From Micromonospora pisi (GTDB taxonomy: Bacteria; Actinomycetota; Actinomycetes; Mycobacteriales; Micromonosporaceae), in contig NZ_RBKT01000001.1 of NCBI RefSeq assembly GCF_003633685.1, positions 3,038,001 to 3,102,000 of the forward strand: a DNA stretch of 64,000 nucleotides. Direction: 5' to 3'. The position numbers and the translations under genes were made by a program. Below, in pieces: positions 35,298 through 44,494 of the stretch; position 1 is the first letter of the stretch; each line of letters opens with the position of its first letter. Under the pieces are notes generated by a model that worked only from the letters and a program-made list of their open reading frames with translations, ran no database searches and was not told the origin of the DNA.

Positions 35298-36446
35298 TCA
35301 CCCTCGCTGGGCCGGCACCCGCAGCTCGACCTCGGTGCCCTGCCCCGGGGCGGTGACGATCCGTACGCTGCCGCCCAGCTCGGCGACCCGGCCCCGGATC
35401 GACTGGGCCACCCCCAGCCGCCCCTGCTCCTCCGCCTCCGCCAACCGGCCCGCCGGCATCCCCGGCCCGTCGTCCCGGATCGACACCGTCACCACGCCGG
35501 CCTCCTCCTCGACCAGCACCCAGGCCCGGCCACCACCGTGCCGTACGGCGTTGTCCAGGGCCTCGCCCACCGCCGCACCGACCTCACGGGCGACGTGGCC
35601 GGGAAGCCGTACCGGGGTGGCCGGCACCGCGATCGAGACCGCCGCCGAGGCGTGACCGCCGAGCACCGTACGCAGGTCCGTCTCCGCCCCGTCCGGGTCG
35701 GTGGCACCACGGGTCGGCCCCCTGGTGGCGATCAGTGCCCGCAGCGCCGCCTCCTGTTCACCGGCGAGCCGGGCCAGCTCACCGGCCTCCCCGTCCAGGT
35801 GCGCGCCACGCCGCTGGACCAGGGCGAGCACCTGGAGCACCGAGTCGTGGATCCCCCGGGCCAGCCGTTCCCGTTCCCGGGTCGCCGCCTCCAGCTCCGT
35901 GGCGCGTTGCAGGCGCTCCTGGGCGATCGTGGCGAGCCGGGCCACGTGCCCGACCGCGATCCCGGCCAGCAGCATCAGGATCACCCCGTTCACGGTGGCC
36001 TGGATGAGCTGGTCCCGCATCAGCAGGTCGGTGCCGCCGAGGATGAGTGCCGCGATCGCACCTCGCCGCCGTCCGCCGGTGACCGCCCAGGCGAGCACCG
36101 GGCCGCCCTGCCAGGCGACCGCGAGCGTGGGCACACCCGAGGCCAACGCGGCCTGCCCCGCCACCCCGACACTCGCCAGGAGGGTCGCCATGACCACCAG
36201 CAGGTCGGCGACGAGCAGCGGCCAGCGCCGGCGGGCCGGCCGGGCGTACGTGTAGCTGGCGAAGGCGGTCCAGACGGTCATCGACACCAGCACCGGCACC
36301 GCCGCCACCGGGTGGGCGTACTCGTCCAGGTTCAGCCCCACCAGCACGACGACGTACGCCAGGGACGCGAACCGGAAGACCGCGATGGCCCGCCAGAGTG
36401 GTGTCTGGAACCCTCCGGACGGCTGCGCGATCGACCTCTCCGACAC
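35298..36446 (-). CDS. Membrane histidine kinase (NarL-pair, HisKA_3)
   Basis: Sensor kinase of 382 residues. Five to six hydrophobic helices occupy about 20-180, then a HisKA_3-like segment with the phospho-His in RERERLARGIHDSVLQVL and an HATPase domain with GEALDNAVRHG and DDGPGMPAGRL. The GTG at 36446 is the best start in frame, although its ribosome site is weak. It is paired with the response regulator at 34603. No periplasmic domain is obvious, so it likely senses a membrane or cytoplasmic signal. Confidence 0.9.
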   Translation of the reverse strand: MSERSIAQPSGGFQTPLWRAIAVFRFASLAYVVVLVGLNLDEYAHPVAAVPVLVSMTVWTAFASYTYARPARRRWPLLVADLLVVMATLLASVGVAGQAALASGVPTLAVAWQGGPVLAWAVTGGRRRGAIAALILGGTDLLMRDQLIQATVNGVILMLLAGIAVGHVARLATIAQERLQRATELEAATRERERLARGIHDSVLQVLALVQRRGAHLDGEAGELARLAGEQEAALRALIATRGPTRGATDPDGAETDLRTVLGGHASAAVSIAVPATPVRLPGHVAREVGAAVGEALDNAVRHGGGRAWVLVEEEAGVVTVSIRDDGPGMPAGRLAEAEEQGRLGVAQSIRGRVAELGGSVRIVTAPGQGTEVELRVPAQRG

Positions 36447-36608
36447 CGACCGACCATGCCACACCGGGGCGGCCGGCGGCTGTCCCCCGCTCCGGCGACA
36501 ACCGACCCGCGCCGACCCGCGCCGGCCCGGGACGTACGGGGGACGACCGGTAACCCGACGTAAGGTGGAAAAGCCATAAAGCAACTGACGATCGATGGCG
36601 AGCCGACC

Positions 36609-37136
36609 ATGACCAGCAGCACACCCCGCACGCCGCGTCCCGTGCTGCCCGTCGAGCCCTCCCCGTCGGTCGGCGGAACCGCCCCGCTGCTCGCCGAGAC
36701 ATTCCACCGGGAACAGGTCTCCGCACTCCGGCACTCGGTCGCCGCCCACGCCGAGGCATCCGGACTGGCCGGCCAACGCCTCGACGATTTTGTACTGGTC
36801 GTGAACGAGCTGATCACCAACGCCGTCCTGCACGGCGGCGGTCAGGGACGCCTTCGGCTCTGGCCGACGACCGGGGCGGTCTGCTGCGAGGTCTCCGACC
36901 ACGGCACCGGCATCGGCGCCGACCGGTTGGCGGACCGCCGTCGCCCCGCGCCGGAGAGCGCGGGCGGATGGGGACTCTGGCTGGCCCGCCGACTCAGCGA
37001 CGAGATGGCGGTGGAGACCGGTCCCGCCGGCACCACCGTACGGATCATCGCCCGTCTCACCGGCGACCACCCGCCGCCGCCCGACCGACCTCGGCCGGGC
37101 GACCTCGGCGGCGAGCGCCCACCACCGGTCAGCTGA
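36609..37136 (+). CDS. Stand-alone GHKL ATP-binding regulator (RsbW-like)
   Basis: HATPase_c protein of 175 residues without any phospho-acceptor domain. N-box is VVNELITNAVLHGG, G1 is DHGTGIG and G2 is GGWGLWLARRL; the C-terminus is Pro/Arg-rich. Such proteins act as anti-sigma factors or kinases in actinomycete stress signalling. It is divergent from the kinase at 35298 and its last eight bases overlap the convergent PRPP synthetase end. Confidence 0.85.
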   Translation: MTSSTPRTPRPVLPVEPSPSVGGTAPLLAETFHREQVSALRHSVAAHAEASGLAGQRLDDFVLVVNELITNAVLHGGGQGRLRLWPTTGAVCCEVSDHGTGIGADRLADRRRPAPESAGGWGLWLARRLSDEMAVETGPAGTTVRIIARLTGDHPPPPDRPRPGDLGGERPPPVS

Positions 37137-38067
37137 AGAGCGCGCTGACCGACTCGCCGTTGTGAATCCGGCGCATCGCCTCGGCCAGCGCCGGCGCCAC
37201 CGAGAGCACCCGCAGCTTCGGCATCCGCTTCGCCACCGGGATCGGCACCGTGTTGGTGCAGACGATCTCCAGTACGCCGTCCTGCTGGCTGAGCCGCTCC
37301 AGCGCGTCGCTGGAGAAGAGGCCATGGGTGCAGGCGAGGCGGATCGACCGTACCTTCAGCTCCCTCAGGTGGTCCATCAGTTCGATCATCGTGCTGCCCT
37401 TGGCGATCTCGTCGTCCAGCACGATCACGTCCCGATCCACCACATCACCGATCACCGCGCTGATCTGCACCCGGTCGTCACTGAACCGCTGCTTCGCCCC
37501 GGCGGCGACCGGCGTGCCGAGCATCCGGGCGAAGGCCGCCGCCTCCTTGGCGTTGCCCAGGTCGGGCGAGACAACCACGGTCTCGGTCAGGTCGTACCGC
37601 TTGAAATGGTCGGCGAGTTCACGCAACGCGTGCAGGTGGTCGACCGGCACGCTGAAGAATCCGTGCACCTGCGGGGAGTGCAGGGTCAGGGCCAGCACCC
37701 GGTCGGCGCCGGCCGAAACCAGCAGGTCGGCGACGAGCCGGGCGCCGATGCTGATCCGTGGCGCGTCCTTCTTGTCCGACCGGGCGTAGGCGTAGTGCGG
37801 CAGGACCACGGTGATCCGGCCGGCCGACGCACCCCGGGCCGCGTCGAGCATCAGCAGCAACTCGACCAGGTTCTCCTGGACCGGAGGGACCAGTGGCTGG
37901 ATCAGGAAGACGTCACGCTCCCGGCAGTTCGCCTGGAGCTGCACCTCCAGGCAGTCGTTGGCGAACCGGGAGACCCGGACCGGGTGCAGGGGGACACCGA
38001 GATGGGCACAGATCTCGGCGGCCAGCTCAGGATGGGCACTTCCGCTGAAGACGGCGATGTCACGCAC
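37129..38067 (-). CDS. prs: Divergent ribose-phosphate pyrophosphokinase
   Basis: PRPP synthetase family protein of 312 residues that makes PRPP from ribose-5-phosphate and ATP. Two phosphoribosyltransferase-like domains are present. The PRPP loop reads VIVLDDEIAKGSTM where the housekeeping enzyme has DDMIDTGGT, and the flexible catalytic loop is ARSDKKDAPRISIGARL. These changes suggest a paralogue with altered control or substrate rather than the main enzyme. It converges with the GHKL gene. Confidence 0.88.
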   Translation of the reverse strand: MRDIAVFSGSAHPELAAEICAHLGVPLHPVRVSRFANDCLEVQLQANCRERDVFLIQPLVPPVQENLVELLLMLDAARGASAGRITVVLPHYAYARSDKKDAPRISIGARLVADLLVSAGADRVLALTLHSPQVHGFFSVPVDHLHALRELADHFKRYDLTETVVVSPDLGNAKEAAAFARMLGTPVAAGAKQRFSDDRVQISAVIGDVVDRDVIVLDDEIAKGSTMIELMDHLRELKVRSIRLACTHGLFSSDALERLSQQDGVLEIVCTNTVPIPVAKRMPKLRVLSVAPALAEAMRRIHNGESVSALFS

Positions 38068-38167
38068 GCTCGCATCCTAGGTTTCCGCCGGCGTCACCGG
38101 GTGTTCGCCGAGCCGCGACGACCGGCGGCGGCAGCACGGACCGGGCGTTTACCGGTACGGTGCGGCG

Positions 38168-39655
38168 GTGACCGAGCAGTACGTCGCCGCCATCGATCAG
38201 GGCACCACCTCCTCCCGGTGCATGGTCTTCGACGCCACCGGCACCCCCGTCTCCGTGGCGCAGCGCGAACATCGACAACACTTTCCGCAGCCCGGCTGGG
38301 TCGAACACGACGCCGAGGAGATCTGGGCGAACGTGCAGTGGGTGATCCGGGAGGCGCTGGACGGCGCCGGGATCGGCCCCGAGCGGCTCGCCGCGATCGG
38401 CATCACGAACCAGCGGGAGACCACCCTGGTCTGGGACCGGCACACCGGCAGCCCGGTCGCCAACGCCATCGTCTGGCAGGACACCCGTACCGGGCCGCTG
38501 CTGCGGCAGCTCGACGAGACGTACGGCGAGGAGCGGATCAGGGCCCGTACCGGTTTGCCGCTGGCGACGTACTTCGCCGGACCGAAGCTGATGTGGCTGC
38601 TGGCCGAGGTCGACGGGTTACGTGAGCGGGCGGTACACGGTGACGTCCTCTTCGGCACGATGGAGAGCTGGCTGATCTGGAAACTGACCGGTGCGCACGT
38701 CACCGACGTGACCAACGCCAGTCGCACCCTGCTGATGGACCTGCGCACCCTGGCCTGGGATCCGGAGCTCGTCGACCTGATGGGGATTCCCCCGGCGATG
38801 CTGCCGGAGATCCGCGCGAGCGCCGAGGTCTACGGTACGGCGACCGGACCGCTCGCCGGGGTGCCGGTGGCGAGCGCGCTCGGCGACCAGCAGGCAGCGC
38901 TCTTCGGTCAGACCTGCTTCGCCCCGGGCGAGGCGAAGTGCACCTACGGCACCGGCAGCTTCCTCCTGCTCAACACGGGTACCGAGCCGGTGGTCTCCGG
39001 GCACGGACTGCTCACCACGGTCGGCTACCGGATCGGCGCCGAGCCGGCGACGTACGCGCTGGAGGGGGCGATCGCGGTCACCGGGTCGCTGGTGCAGTGG
39101 CTACGGGACAACCTGGGGCTGATCTCCACCGCGCCCGAGATCGAGGAGCTGGCCCGCAGCGTCGAGGACAACGGCGGCTGTTACGTCGTACCGGCCTTCT
39201 CCGGCCTGTTCGCGCCGCACTGGCGGGCGGACGCGCGCGGGGTGATCGTCGGCCTCACCGGTTACATCACCCGGGGGCACCTGGCCCGTGCGGTGCTGGA
39301 GGCGTCCGCCTGGCAGACCCGGGAGGTGGTGGACGCGATGAACGCCGACTCGGCGGTGCCGCTCACCCGACTCCGGGTCGACGGCGGCATGACCACCAAC
39401 GAGCTGCTGATGCGGTTCCTAGCCGACGTACTGGACGTACCGGTGGTCCGGCCGGCGGTGACCGAGACGACCTGTCTGGGTGCCGCGTACGCGGCCGGCC
39501 TGGCCGTCGGCTTCTGGCCGGACCTGGAGACGCTTCGGGGCCACTGGCGGCAGGACGCGCGGTGGGAGCCGGCGATGGACCCGGATCACCGGAACCGCGA
39601 GCTCCGCAACTGGCGCAAAGCCGTCGACCGCACCCTCAACTGGGTCGAGGACTAA
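38168..39655 (+). CDS. glpK: Glycerol kinase
   Basis: FGGY-family kinase of 495 residues that phosphorylates glycerol to sn-glycerol-3-phosphate, the entry step in glycerol use. The N-terminal [16 protein letters not shown] and the C-terminal [20 protein letters not shown] are typical. The active-site Asp lies in [12 protein letters not shown]. The GTG at 38168 is the start. No uptake facilitator or glpD gene is adjacent. It is followed by palindromic element copy B. Confidence 0.95.
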   Translation: MTEQYVAAIDQGTTSSRCMVFDATGTPVSVAQREHRQHFPQPGWVEHDAEEIWANVQWVIREALDGAGIGPERLAAIGITNQRETTLVWDRHTGSPVANAIVWQDTRTGPLLRQLDETYGEERIRARTGLPLATYFAGPKLMWLLAEVDGLRERAVHGDVLFGTMESWLIWKLTGAHVTDVTNASRTLLMDLRTLAWDPELVDLMGIPPAMLPEIRASAEVYGTATGPLAGVPVASALGDQQAALFGQTCFAPGEAKCTYGTGSFLLLNTGTEPVVSGHGLLTTVGYRIGAEPATYALEGAIAVTGSLVQWLRDNLGLISTAPEIEELARSVEDNGGCYVVPAFSGLFAPHWRADARGVIVGLTGYITRGHLARAVLEASAWQTREVVDAMNADSAVPLTRLRVDGGMTTNELLMRFLADVLDVPVVRPAVTETTCLGAAYAAGLAVGFWPDLETLRGHWRQDARWEPAMDPDHRNRELRNWRKAVDRTLNWVED

Positions 39656-39680
39656 CCCCCACCCCCACCCCTCCTCCGTC

Positions 39681-39742
39681 GTCGATCTAGGGCTAATCCG
39701 CCTTGTTGGAGATCAACAAGCGCGCATTCGCCCTAGATCGAC
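39681..39742. repeat. Palindromic intergenic element, copy B
   Basis: Perfect 13-bp arms, GTCGATCTAGGGC (39681-39693) and GCCCTAGATCGAC (39730-39742), with an inner hairpin CTTGTTG/CAACAAG (39702-39720). It sits between convergent glpK and purC, flanked by a C-rich tract on the left and a G-rich tract on the right, like copy A at 15944. Confidence 0.82.
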
Positions 39743-39778
39743 GCGGTGGTTCGGGTGCTACGGGGAGCTTGGGGTTGG

Positions 39779-40609
39779 TTACCAGGTGCGGCCGGTGAGC
39801 CGTTCGTAGACGTCGACGTAGCGGGCGCGGGTCGCCTCGACGACCTCCGCCGGCACCTCGGGCGCGGGCTCCTGCTTGTCCCAGCCGGTGCTGACCGCCC
39901 AGTCCCGGACGAACTGCTTGCCGAGGGAGAACTGCCCCCGACCCGGCTGGTACGACTCCGCCGGCCAGAAGCGCGACGAGTCGGAGGTGAGCACCTCGTC
40001 GGCGAGGACCAGGGTGCCGTCGGGCGCCCAGCCGAACTCGAGCTTGGTGTCGGCCACCAGGATGCCCCGCTCGGCGGCCAGCTCGGCGCCCCGGCAGTAG
40101 ACGTCGATGGTGATCTGCCGCAATCGCTCGGCGGTCTCCGCGCCCACCTTGTCGACCACGTCGGCGAAGGTGATGAACTCGTCGTGCTCGCCGAGCGGCG
40201 CCTTCGTCGTCGGGGTGAAGATCGGCTCGGGCAGGATCGACGCCTCCACCAGGCCACGGGGCAGTTCGATGCCGGAGACCGTGCCGGTGCGCTCGTACTC
40301 CTTGAGGCCCAAGCCGGTCAGGTAGCCCCGGGCGATGCACTCGACCTGCACCATCTCCAGCCGCTGGACCCGGATCGCCCGGCCGGCGAACTCCGCCGGT
40401 ACGTCGGTGGCGGAGATGACGTGGTTCGGCACGATGTCGGCGAGCTGCTCGAACCACCAGAGCGAGAGCGCGGTGAGCAGCTTGCCCTTGTCCGGAATCG
40501 GCGTCGGCAGGACCGCGTCGTAGACCGACACCCGATCGGAGGCGACCAGGATCAGATCGTCGCCGTCCGCGTAGACGTCCCGGACCTTGCCGGAGTGCAG
40601 AAGTTCCAC
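39779..40609 (-). CDS. purC: Phosphoribosylaminoimidazole-succinocarboxamide synthase
   Basis: SAICAR synthetase of 276 residues, which adds aspartate to CAIR in purine synthesis using ATP. KVRDVYADGDDLILVASDRVS at the N-terminus and the VQRLEMVQVECIARGYL region match the family. The fused-length (about 270-300) type is usual in actinobacteria. The ATG at 40609 opens MELLHSGKVRD. No other pur gene is adjacent. Confidence 0.96.
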   Translation of the reverse strand: MELLHSGKVRDVYADGDDLILVASDRVSVYDAVLPTPIPDKGKLLTALSLWWFEQLADIVPNHVISATDVPAEFAGRAIRVQRLEMVQVECIARGYLTGLGLKEYERTGTVSGIELPRGLVEASILPEPIFTPTTKAPLGEHDEFITFADVVDKVGAETAERLRQITIDVYCRGAELAAERGILVADTKLEFGWAPDGTLVLADEVLTSDSSRFWPAESYQPGRGQFSLGKQFVRDWAVSTGWDKQEPAPEVPAEVVEATRARYVDVYERLTGRTW

Positions 40610-40768
40610 GGGGCAAGTACATCACGACGGGATGTCCGGCCGGTGCGCCCGTCGCCCCGGTGTGACGCGCCCGGCGCCCCAGGACGGCCGAGACCGCCCG
40701 GAACAGGACACGGCCTTCGCCGGTGGCAGGCGGGGCCGCCCGGGACGGCGGCCCCACGTCGTCGCGGG

Positions 40769-42589
40769 TCAGATCCGGGCGCCGACCTCGATTCCGCCCA
40801 ACGGGCGCAGGAAGGACGACGACGGAATCGTCCCGGCTGCCGTACGCGGGCCGGTGATCACGCTCCGATCGGTGCTGACCAGTGAGGCGTCGGTCCAGGT
40901 ACCGCCCAGGTCCCAGGAGTTGCCGGCGCCGGTCGAGGCTCCCATCGTCACCGCCTGCGCGTTGCTCACCGAAAGGTTGCCGGTCAGCGTGGACCGGGAG
41001 TCGGCGACATCGAAGCCGGTCCCCCCGTTGTCCCAGGCGGTGTTCCGGTCGAGCCGCATGGCACCGGGGTTGGCGTTGTCGATGAACCCGCCCTGGGCGT
41101 TGTCGAAGGCGATGCTGTTGCGGACCTCGTGCCCGGCCGGCAGGTCCTCGTCGCCGCCGCCGAGCTTGAACCCGTTGCCGTCACCGGCGAAGTTCGGGAA
41201 ACCCCAGCGGTTGACGCCGTTGCCCCAGGCCACCGAGTCCTCGATCAGGATCGGGGAGAGGAACTCCCAGGCGTCGAAGCCGTCGTCGACGTTGTTCCAC
41301 AGCCGGGCACCCCGGATCACGTTGCCGGTGCCCGAGCCCTCCTTGATCGCCAGCCCGTCCGCGCTCTCCCCGTTCTTGCGCGGGTCACGGTTGCCGTAGC
41401 TGTCCAGGTTGAGCACCTGGTTGTTGCTGGCCTCACCCTGGATCTGCAGGCCGGTCTCGTAGTTGTCCCGGGTGACCAGCCGGTCGAAGATGTTGCCGTG
41501 GCAGGTACGGCAGTAGACGCCGTACGGCCCGTTGGCGATTTCCAGGCCGACCAGCCGCCAGTACGACGCCGCCATGTGGATCGCGCCGCGCTCCGCGTTG
41601 GGGATGCTGCCGTCGAGCGGGGCCGGGGTGTGCGGCATCTGCTCGCCGTCGATCAGGACGGGCTCGTTGCCGTACCGGGTGAGGGTGATCGGGGCGGCGG
41701 CGGTTCCGCTGTGCGTGATCCGGATGTTGCTGGTCGGCGCGTAGCTGCCGCCCCGGATCGCGATGGTGTCGCCGGGTTGGGCCAGGTCCACCGCCCGCTG
41801 GATGGTCCGTAGTGGATGGTCGAGGGTGCCGGCCGAGGTGTCGTCGCCGAAGGTGGCGACGACCAGGAGGTCGGTCGGCGGCGCGGTGGTCGGCGGCAGG
41901 GTCGGCGTGGGTTGGCCGGTCGGGCTGGGTGAGCCGGTCGCGGTCGGTGTCGGGTTCGGCGCCCCGGCCTGTACGTCCACGTCGTCGAAGGAGGCCGTGG
42001 CCCGGTACGTCTGCAATCCGATCCGCCCGTTGCCGGCCTGGCTGGCGCCCTCTCCCACCGGTGTCCCGTCGACCCGACCCCGTACCGTCGCACCGTCGGC
42101 GGTGATGGTGAGGGTGGCCCAGGCACCCGTCGGTACGGCCACCCGCACCGAGCCGAGCACGGTGACGGTGCCGCCCCGGACGGCCTGCAGTTCGGCCCGG
42201 TCGGCGAAGAGCGCCAGCCGGTCGAAGCTGGTCGCACCGGTGGAGCGGGCGGCGACCGCGACGAATCCGCTGGCCGTGCCGTAGCTCACCGGCTTGACCC
42301 GGGCCTGGATCTGGTAGCCGGTCCAGTTTGTCGAGCCGCCGAAGACCCGGGACAGTTCCGCTCCGCTGTTGCCCTGACGCAAAGCCCGGGTGCCGTCGGT
42401 CACCACCGTCCAGGTGCCACCCGATTTGGACCACCCGTTGGCGTTGCCGTCCTCGAAGTCGTCGCCGAAGAGCGCGGCGGCGGAGGCGGTCGCGGTGACC
42501 CCGACCAGCGCGGTCAGCACGGCTGCGAGCAGGGCGACGACGATGACCTGGGGCCGTCGGGTCGGGCTCGGTCGCTGGAGCGCCATCAT
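40769..42589 (-). CDS. Secreted pectate-lyase-like beta-helix protein (PL9-type)
   Basis: Exported polysaccharide lyase-like protein of 606 residues. Signal peptide about 1-38 (VALLAAVLTALVG, cut near ASA-AAL), a laminin-G-like/DUF1080-type domain (about 40-190), a Pro/Thr linker, then a right-handed beta-helix (about 225-590) with NGVNRWGFPNFAGDGNGFKLGG as in PL9 lyases. It likely degrades pectin-like polymers outside the cell. Start ATG 42589 has GAAGGA six bases away. A strong promoter and LacI-type operator lie upstream. Confidence 0.88.
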   Translation of the reverse strand: MMALQRPSPTRRPQVIVVALLAAVLTALVGVTATASAAALFGDDFEDGNANGWSKSGGTWTVVTDGTRALRQGNSGAELSRVFGGSTNWTGYQIQARVKPVSYGTASGFVAVAARSTGATSFDRLALFADRAELQAVRGGTVTVLGSVRVAVPTGAWATLTITADGATVRGRVDGTPVGEGASQAGNGRIGLQTYRATASFDDVDVQAGAPNPTPTATGSPSPTGQPTPTLPPTTAPPTDLLVVATFGDDTSAGTLDHPLRTIQRAVDLAQPGDTIAIRGGSYAPTSNIRITHSGTAAAPITLTRYGNEPVLIDGEQMPHTPAPLDGSIPNAERGAIHMAASYWRLVGLEIANGPYGVYCRTCHGNIFDRLVTRDNYETGLQIQGEASNNQVLNLDSYGNRDPRKNGESADGLAIKEGSGTGNVIRGARLWNNVDDGFDAWEFLSPILIEDSVAWGNGVNRWGFPNFAGDGNGFKLGGGDEDLPAGHEVRNSIAFDNAQGGFIDNANPGAMRLDRNTAWDNGGTGFDVADSRSTLTGNLSVSNAQAVTMGASTGAGNSWDLGGTWTDASLVSTDRSVITGPRTAAGTIPSSSFLRPLGGIEVGARI

Positions 42590-42650
42590 GGAGTGTCCTT
42601 CCGGTACGCGAACCACGAGCGGGAGTACGGACACGAGCGGGAGTCTCGAA

Positions 42651-42664
42651 GGAAAGCGCTTTCC
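42651..42664. promoter_or_regulatory. LacI-family operator palindrome
   Basis: Perfect 14-bp palindrome GGAAAGCGCTTTCC, the LacI/GalR-type core seen before secreted sugar-active enzymes in actinomycetes. It lies about 3-16 bases past the predicted transcription start of the pectate-lyase-like gene, well placed for repression. Confidence 0.8.
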
Positions 42665-42673
42665 CCCTCCGGG

Positions 42674-42702
42674 ACGTTACGGATGACTTTTACGTGTGTC
42701 AA
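42674..42702 (-). promoter_or_regulatory. Consensus housekeeping promoter of the pectate-lyase-like gene
   Basis: On the minus strand TTGACA (42702-42697), 17-base spacer, TAACGT (42679-42674). A full -35 with 17-base spacing is rare in this genome type and it lies next to the operator. Confidence 0.7.
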
Positions 42703-42754
42703 TGGCTCGGCCCCCGCACCGCTCCCCGGTCAGGTGATCTCGACCGGACGGCCG

Positions 42755-42783
42755 TTGACACCCACCGGGCATTCCTGTGTAAA
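42755..42783 (+). promoter_or_regulatory. Promoter candidate of the sugar-binding lipoprotein gene
   Basis: TTGACA (42755-42760), 17-base spacer, TGTAAA (42778-42783), about 40 bases before the GTG at 42827. It is divergent from the pectate-lyase promoter. Confidence 0.6.
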
Positions 42784-42826
42784 TGTTCCCGGTCCAACCC
42801 CATGACCGGCGCCGACAGGAGATGCT

Positions 42827-44146
42827 GTGCCCGCTGTTTCCCGCATCCCCGGGCGCCGGGTGTCCCGACTGTGGACCGCCGCGGCTCTGGCCATGGTGAC
42901 GCTGTTGACCAGCTCCCTCACTGCCTGCGGCGGCACCAGGGACACCCCGACCGACGAGGCGATCCGCCTCTCCGTCTTCTGGTGGGGCGGGGAGAAACGC
43001 GCCGAACTGACCGAACGGGCCCTGCAGCTCTACTCCTCCCGGCACCCCGAAGTGACCTTCCAGGTCACCTGGCAGGGCAACACCGGCTACTACGAGCGCC
43101 TCTCCAACCAGGCCGCCGGCGGCAACGCCCCCGACCTGTTCCAGATCGACGACAACTACCTCACCGAGTACGCCGAGCGGGACATCGTCCTCGACCTCAG
43201 CGACTACGTAAGCACCGGCCGGATCGACCTGACCACCCTGCCGCCCAGCCTCGCCCAGTACGGCCAGCTCAACGGCCGCACCATGGGCGTCGCCGCCGCC
43301 GAGAACACTCCCGGCCTGATCTACAACCGGAGCCTGCTGAAGCGGCTCGACCTGCCGGAGCCCTATGTCGGGATGCCGTACGACGAGTTCGTCGACTGGG
43401 CGGCCGAGGTGACCGAGAGCACCAACGGCAAGATCGCCGGCACCATGGACCCCTCCGCCGACTACAAGGCGCTGTGGCTGTGGCTGCGGGCACAGGGCAA
43501 GGAGCTCTACCGGGGACGGCAGCTCGGCTTCACCGAGGCCGACCTCACCCGCTGGTTCGACCTGTGGCGGGACGCCCGTACCGCCGAGGCCACCCCGTCG
43601 GCGAAGGTCGTCGCCCAGGCGAACAGCGGTGACGTGACCCGCCAACTCGTCGCCACCGGCAAGGCCGCCACCAGCTTCATGTGGTCCAACCAGCTCCCCG
43701 AGCTCCAGAAGCTGACCAAGGACGAACTGGCGGTGGTCAGCTACCCCGGCGCGCCCAAGGCCCAGTGGGCGCGGGCCTCGATGTACTGGGCCGCCTTCCG
43801 GGGGACCCGCCACCCCGAGGTCGTCGCCGACGTGATCAACTTCCTGGTCAACGACGTGGAGGCCGGACAGATCCTCGGCACCGAGCGCGGGCTGAGCGCC
43901 AACCTGAGCGTCCGCTCGTACGTCGCGGACTCGCTCACGGACGAGAGCATGAAACGCTCGGCGTCCTTCGAGACCTCGATGGTCGACCGGTTCGGGGCCG
44001 CCCCGACGCCGCCGCCCCGGGGCCACGCCAAGGTCCGGGCCCTGCTGATCACGGTGGCGGAGAGCGCGCAGGCCGGCAGGGCCACCTCCAAGCAGGCGGC
44101 GACCGAGTTCGTCAGCCAGGCGAACGCCGCGCTGGCCGGCGGCTGA
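42827..44146 (+). CDS. Extracellular sugar-binding lipoprotein of an ABC transporter
   Basis: Solute-binding protein family 1 lipoprotein of 439 residues. Type II signal peptide with lipobox LTAC at about Cys34, then a two-lobed sugar-binding fold (NAPDLFQIDDNYLTEYAERD is typical). It should deliver a sugar or oligosaccharide to an ABC permease. No permease or ATPase gene is adjacent, so it is an orphan; being divergent from a pectate-lyase-like gene suggests uptake of its products. GTG start 42827 has AGGAG five bases upstream. Confidence 0.87.
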   Translation: MPAVSRIPGRRVSRLWTAAALAMVTLLTSSLTACGGTRDTPTDEAIRLSVFWWGGEKRAELTERALQLYSSRHPEVTFQVTWQGNTGYYERLSNQAAGGNAPDLFQIDDNYLTEYAERDIVLDLSDYVSTGRIDLTTLPPSLAQYGQLNGRTMGVAAAENTPGLIYNRSLLKRLDLPEPYVGMPYDEFVDWAAEVTESTNGKIAGTMDPSADYKALWLWLRAQGKELYRGRQLGFTEADLTRWFDLWRDARTAEATPSAKVVAQANSGDVTRQLVATGKAATSFMWSNQLPELQKLTKDELAVVSYPGAPKAQWARASMYWAAFRGTRHPEVVADVINFLVNDVEAGQILGTERGLSANLSVRSYVADSLTDESMKRSASFETSMVDRFGAAPTPPPRGHAKVRALLITVAESAQAGRATSKQAATEFVSQANAALAGG

Positions 44147-44176
44147 GCCGACGCCGACCAGCGCGTGCCCGCTCGG

Positions 44177-44425
44177 TCACCGACGACCGGAGCGGCGACG
44201 GAGCAGCACCACCAGCAACACCACGATCGCCGCCACCGCCACCGCGCAGCAGACCAGTCCGAAGACCCCGAAACCGGCGCCGCCACGACGCCGGACCCGG
44301 GTCGCCTCCAGCACGATCTGGCCGGTGCCGGAAGAGGCCCAGGCCGACACCGGTACGAGTACGGCCAGGGTCGCCATGCTGACGACGGCGCCCAGCCTTG
44401 CCCACCACTTTCCAAGAGAAGCCAT
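44177..44425 (-). CDS. Small single-pass membrane protein
   Basis: An 82-residue protein: a signal-like hydrophobic N-terminus (about 10-30), an extracellular middle with SSGTGQIVLEATR, a C-terminal helix (about 54-72, CCAVAVAAIVVLLVVLL) and an Arg-rich tail. ATG 44425 has GAGGATG upstream. I recognise no family. The gene converges with the sugar-binding lipoprotein gene. Confidence 0.6.
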   Translation of the reverse strand: MASLGKWWARLGAVVSMATLAVLVPVSAWASSGTGQIVLEATRVRRRGGAGFGVFGLVCCAVAVAAIVVLLVVLLRRRSGRR

Positions 44426-44494
44426 GTCTACATCCTCTGTCCTGCGCGCAACCCGTACGCGCCGCTCGGTCGAATCGGACGCCACCACCCACGG

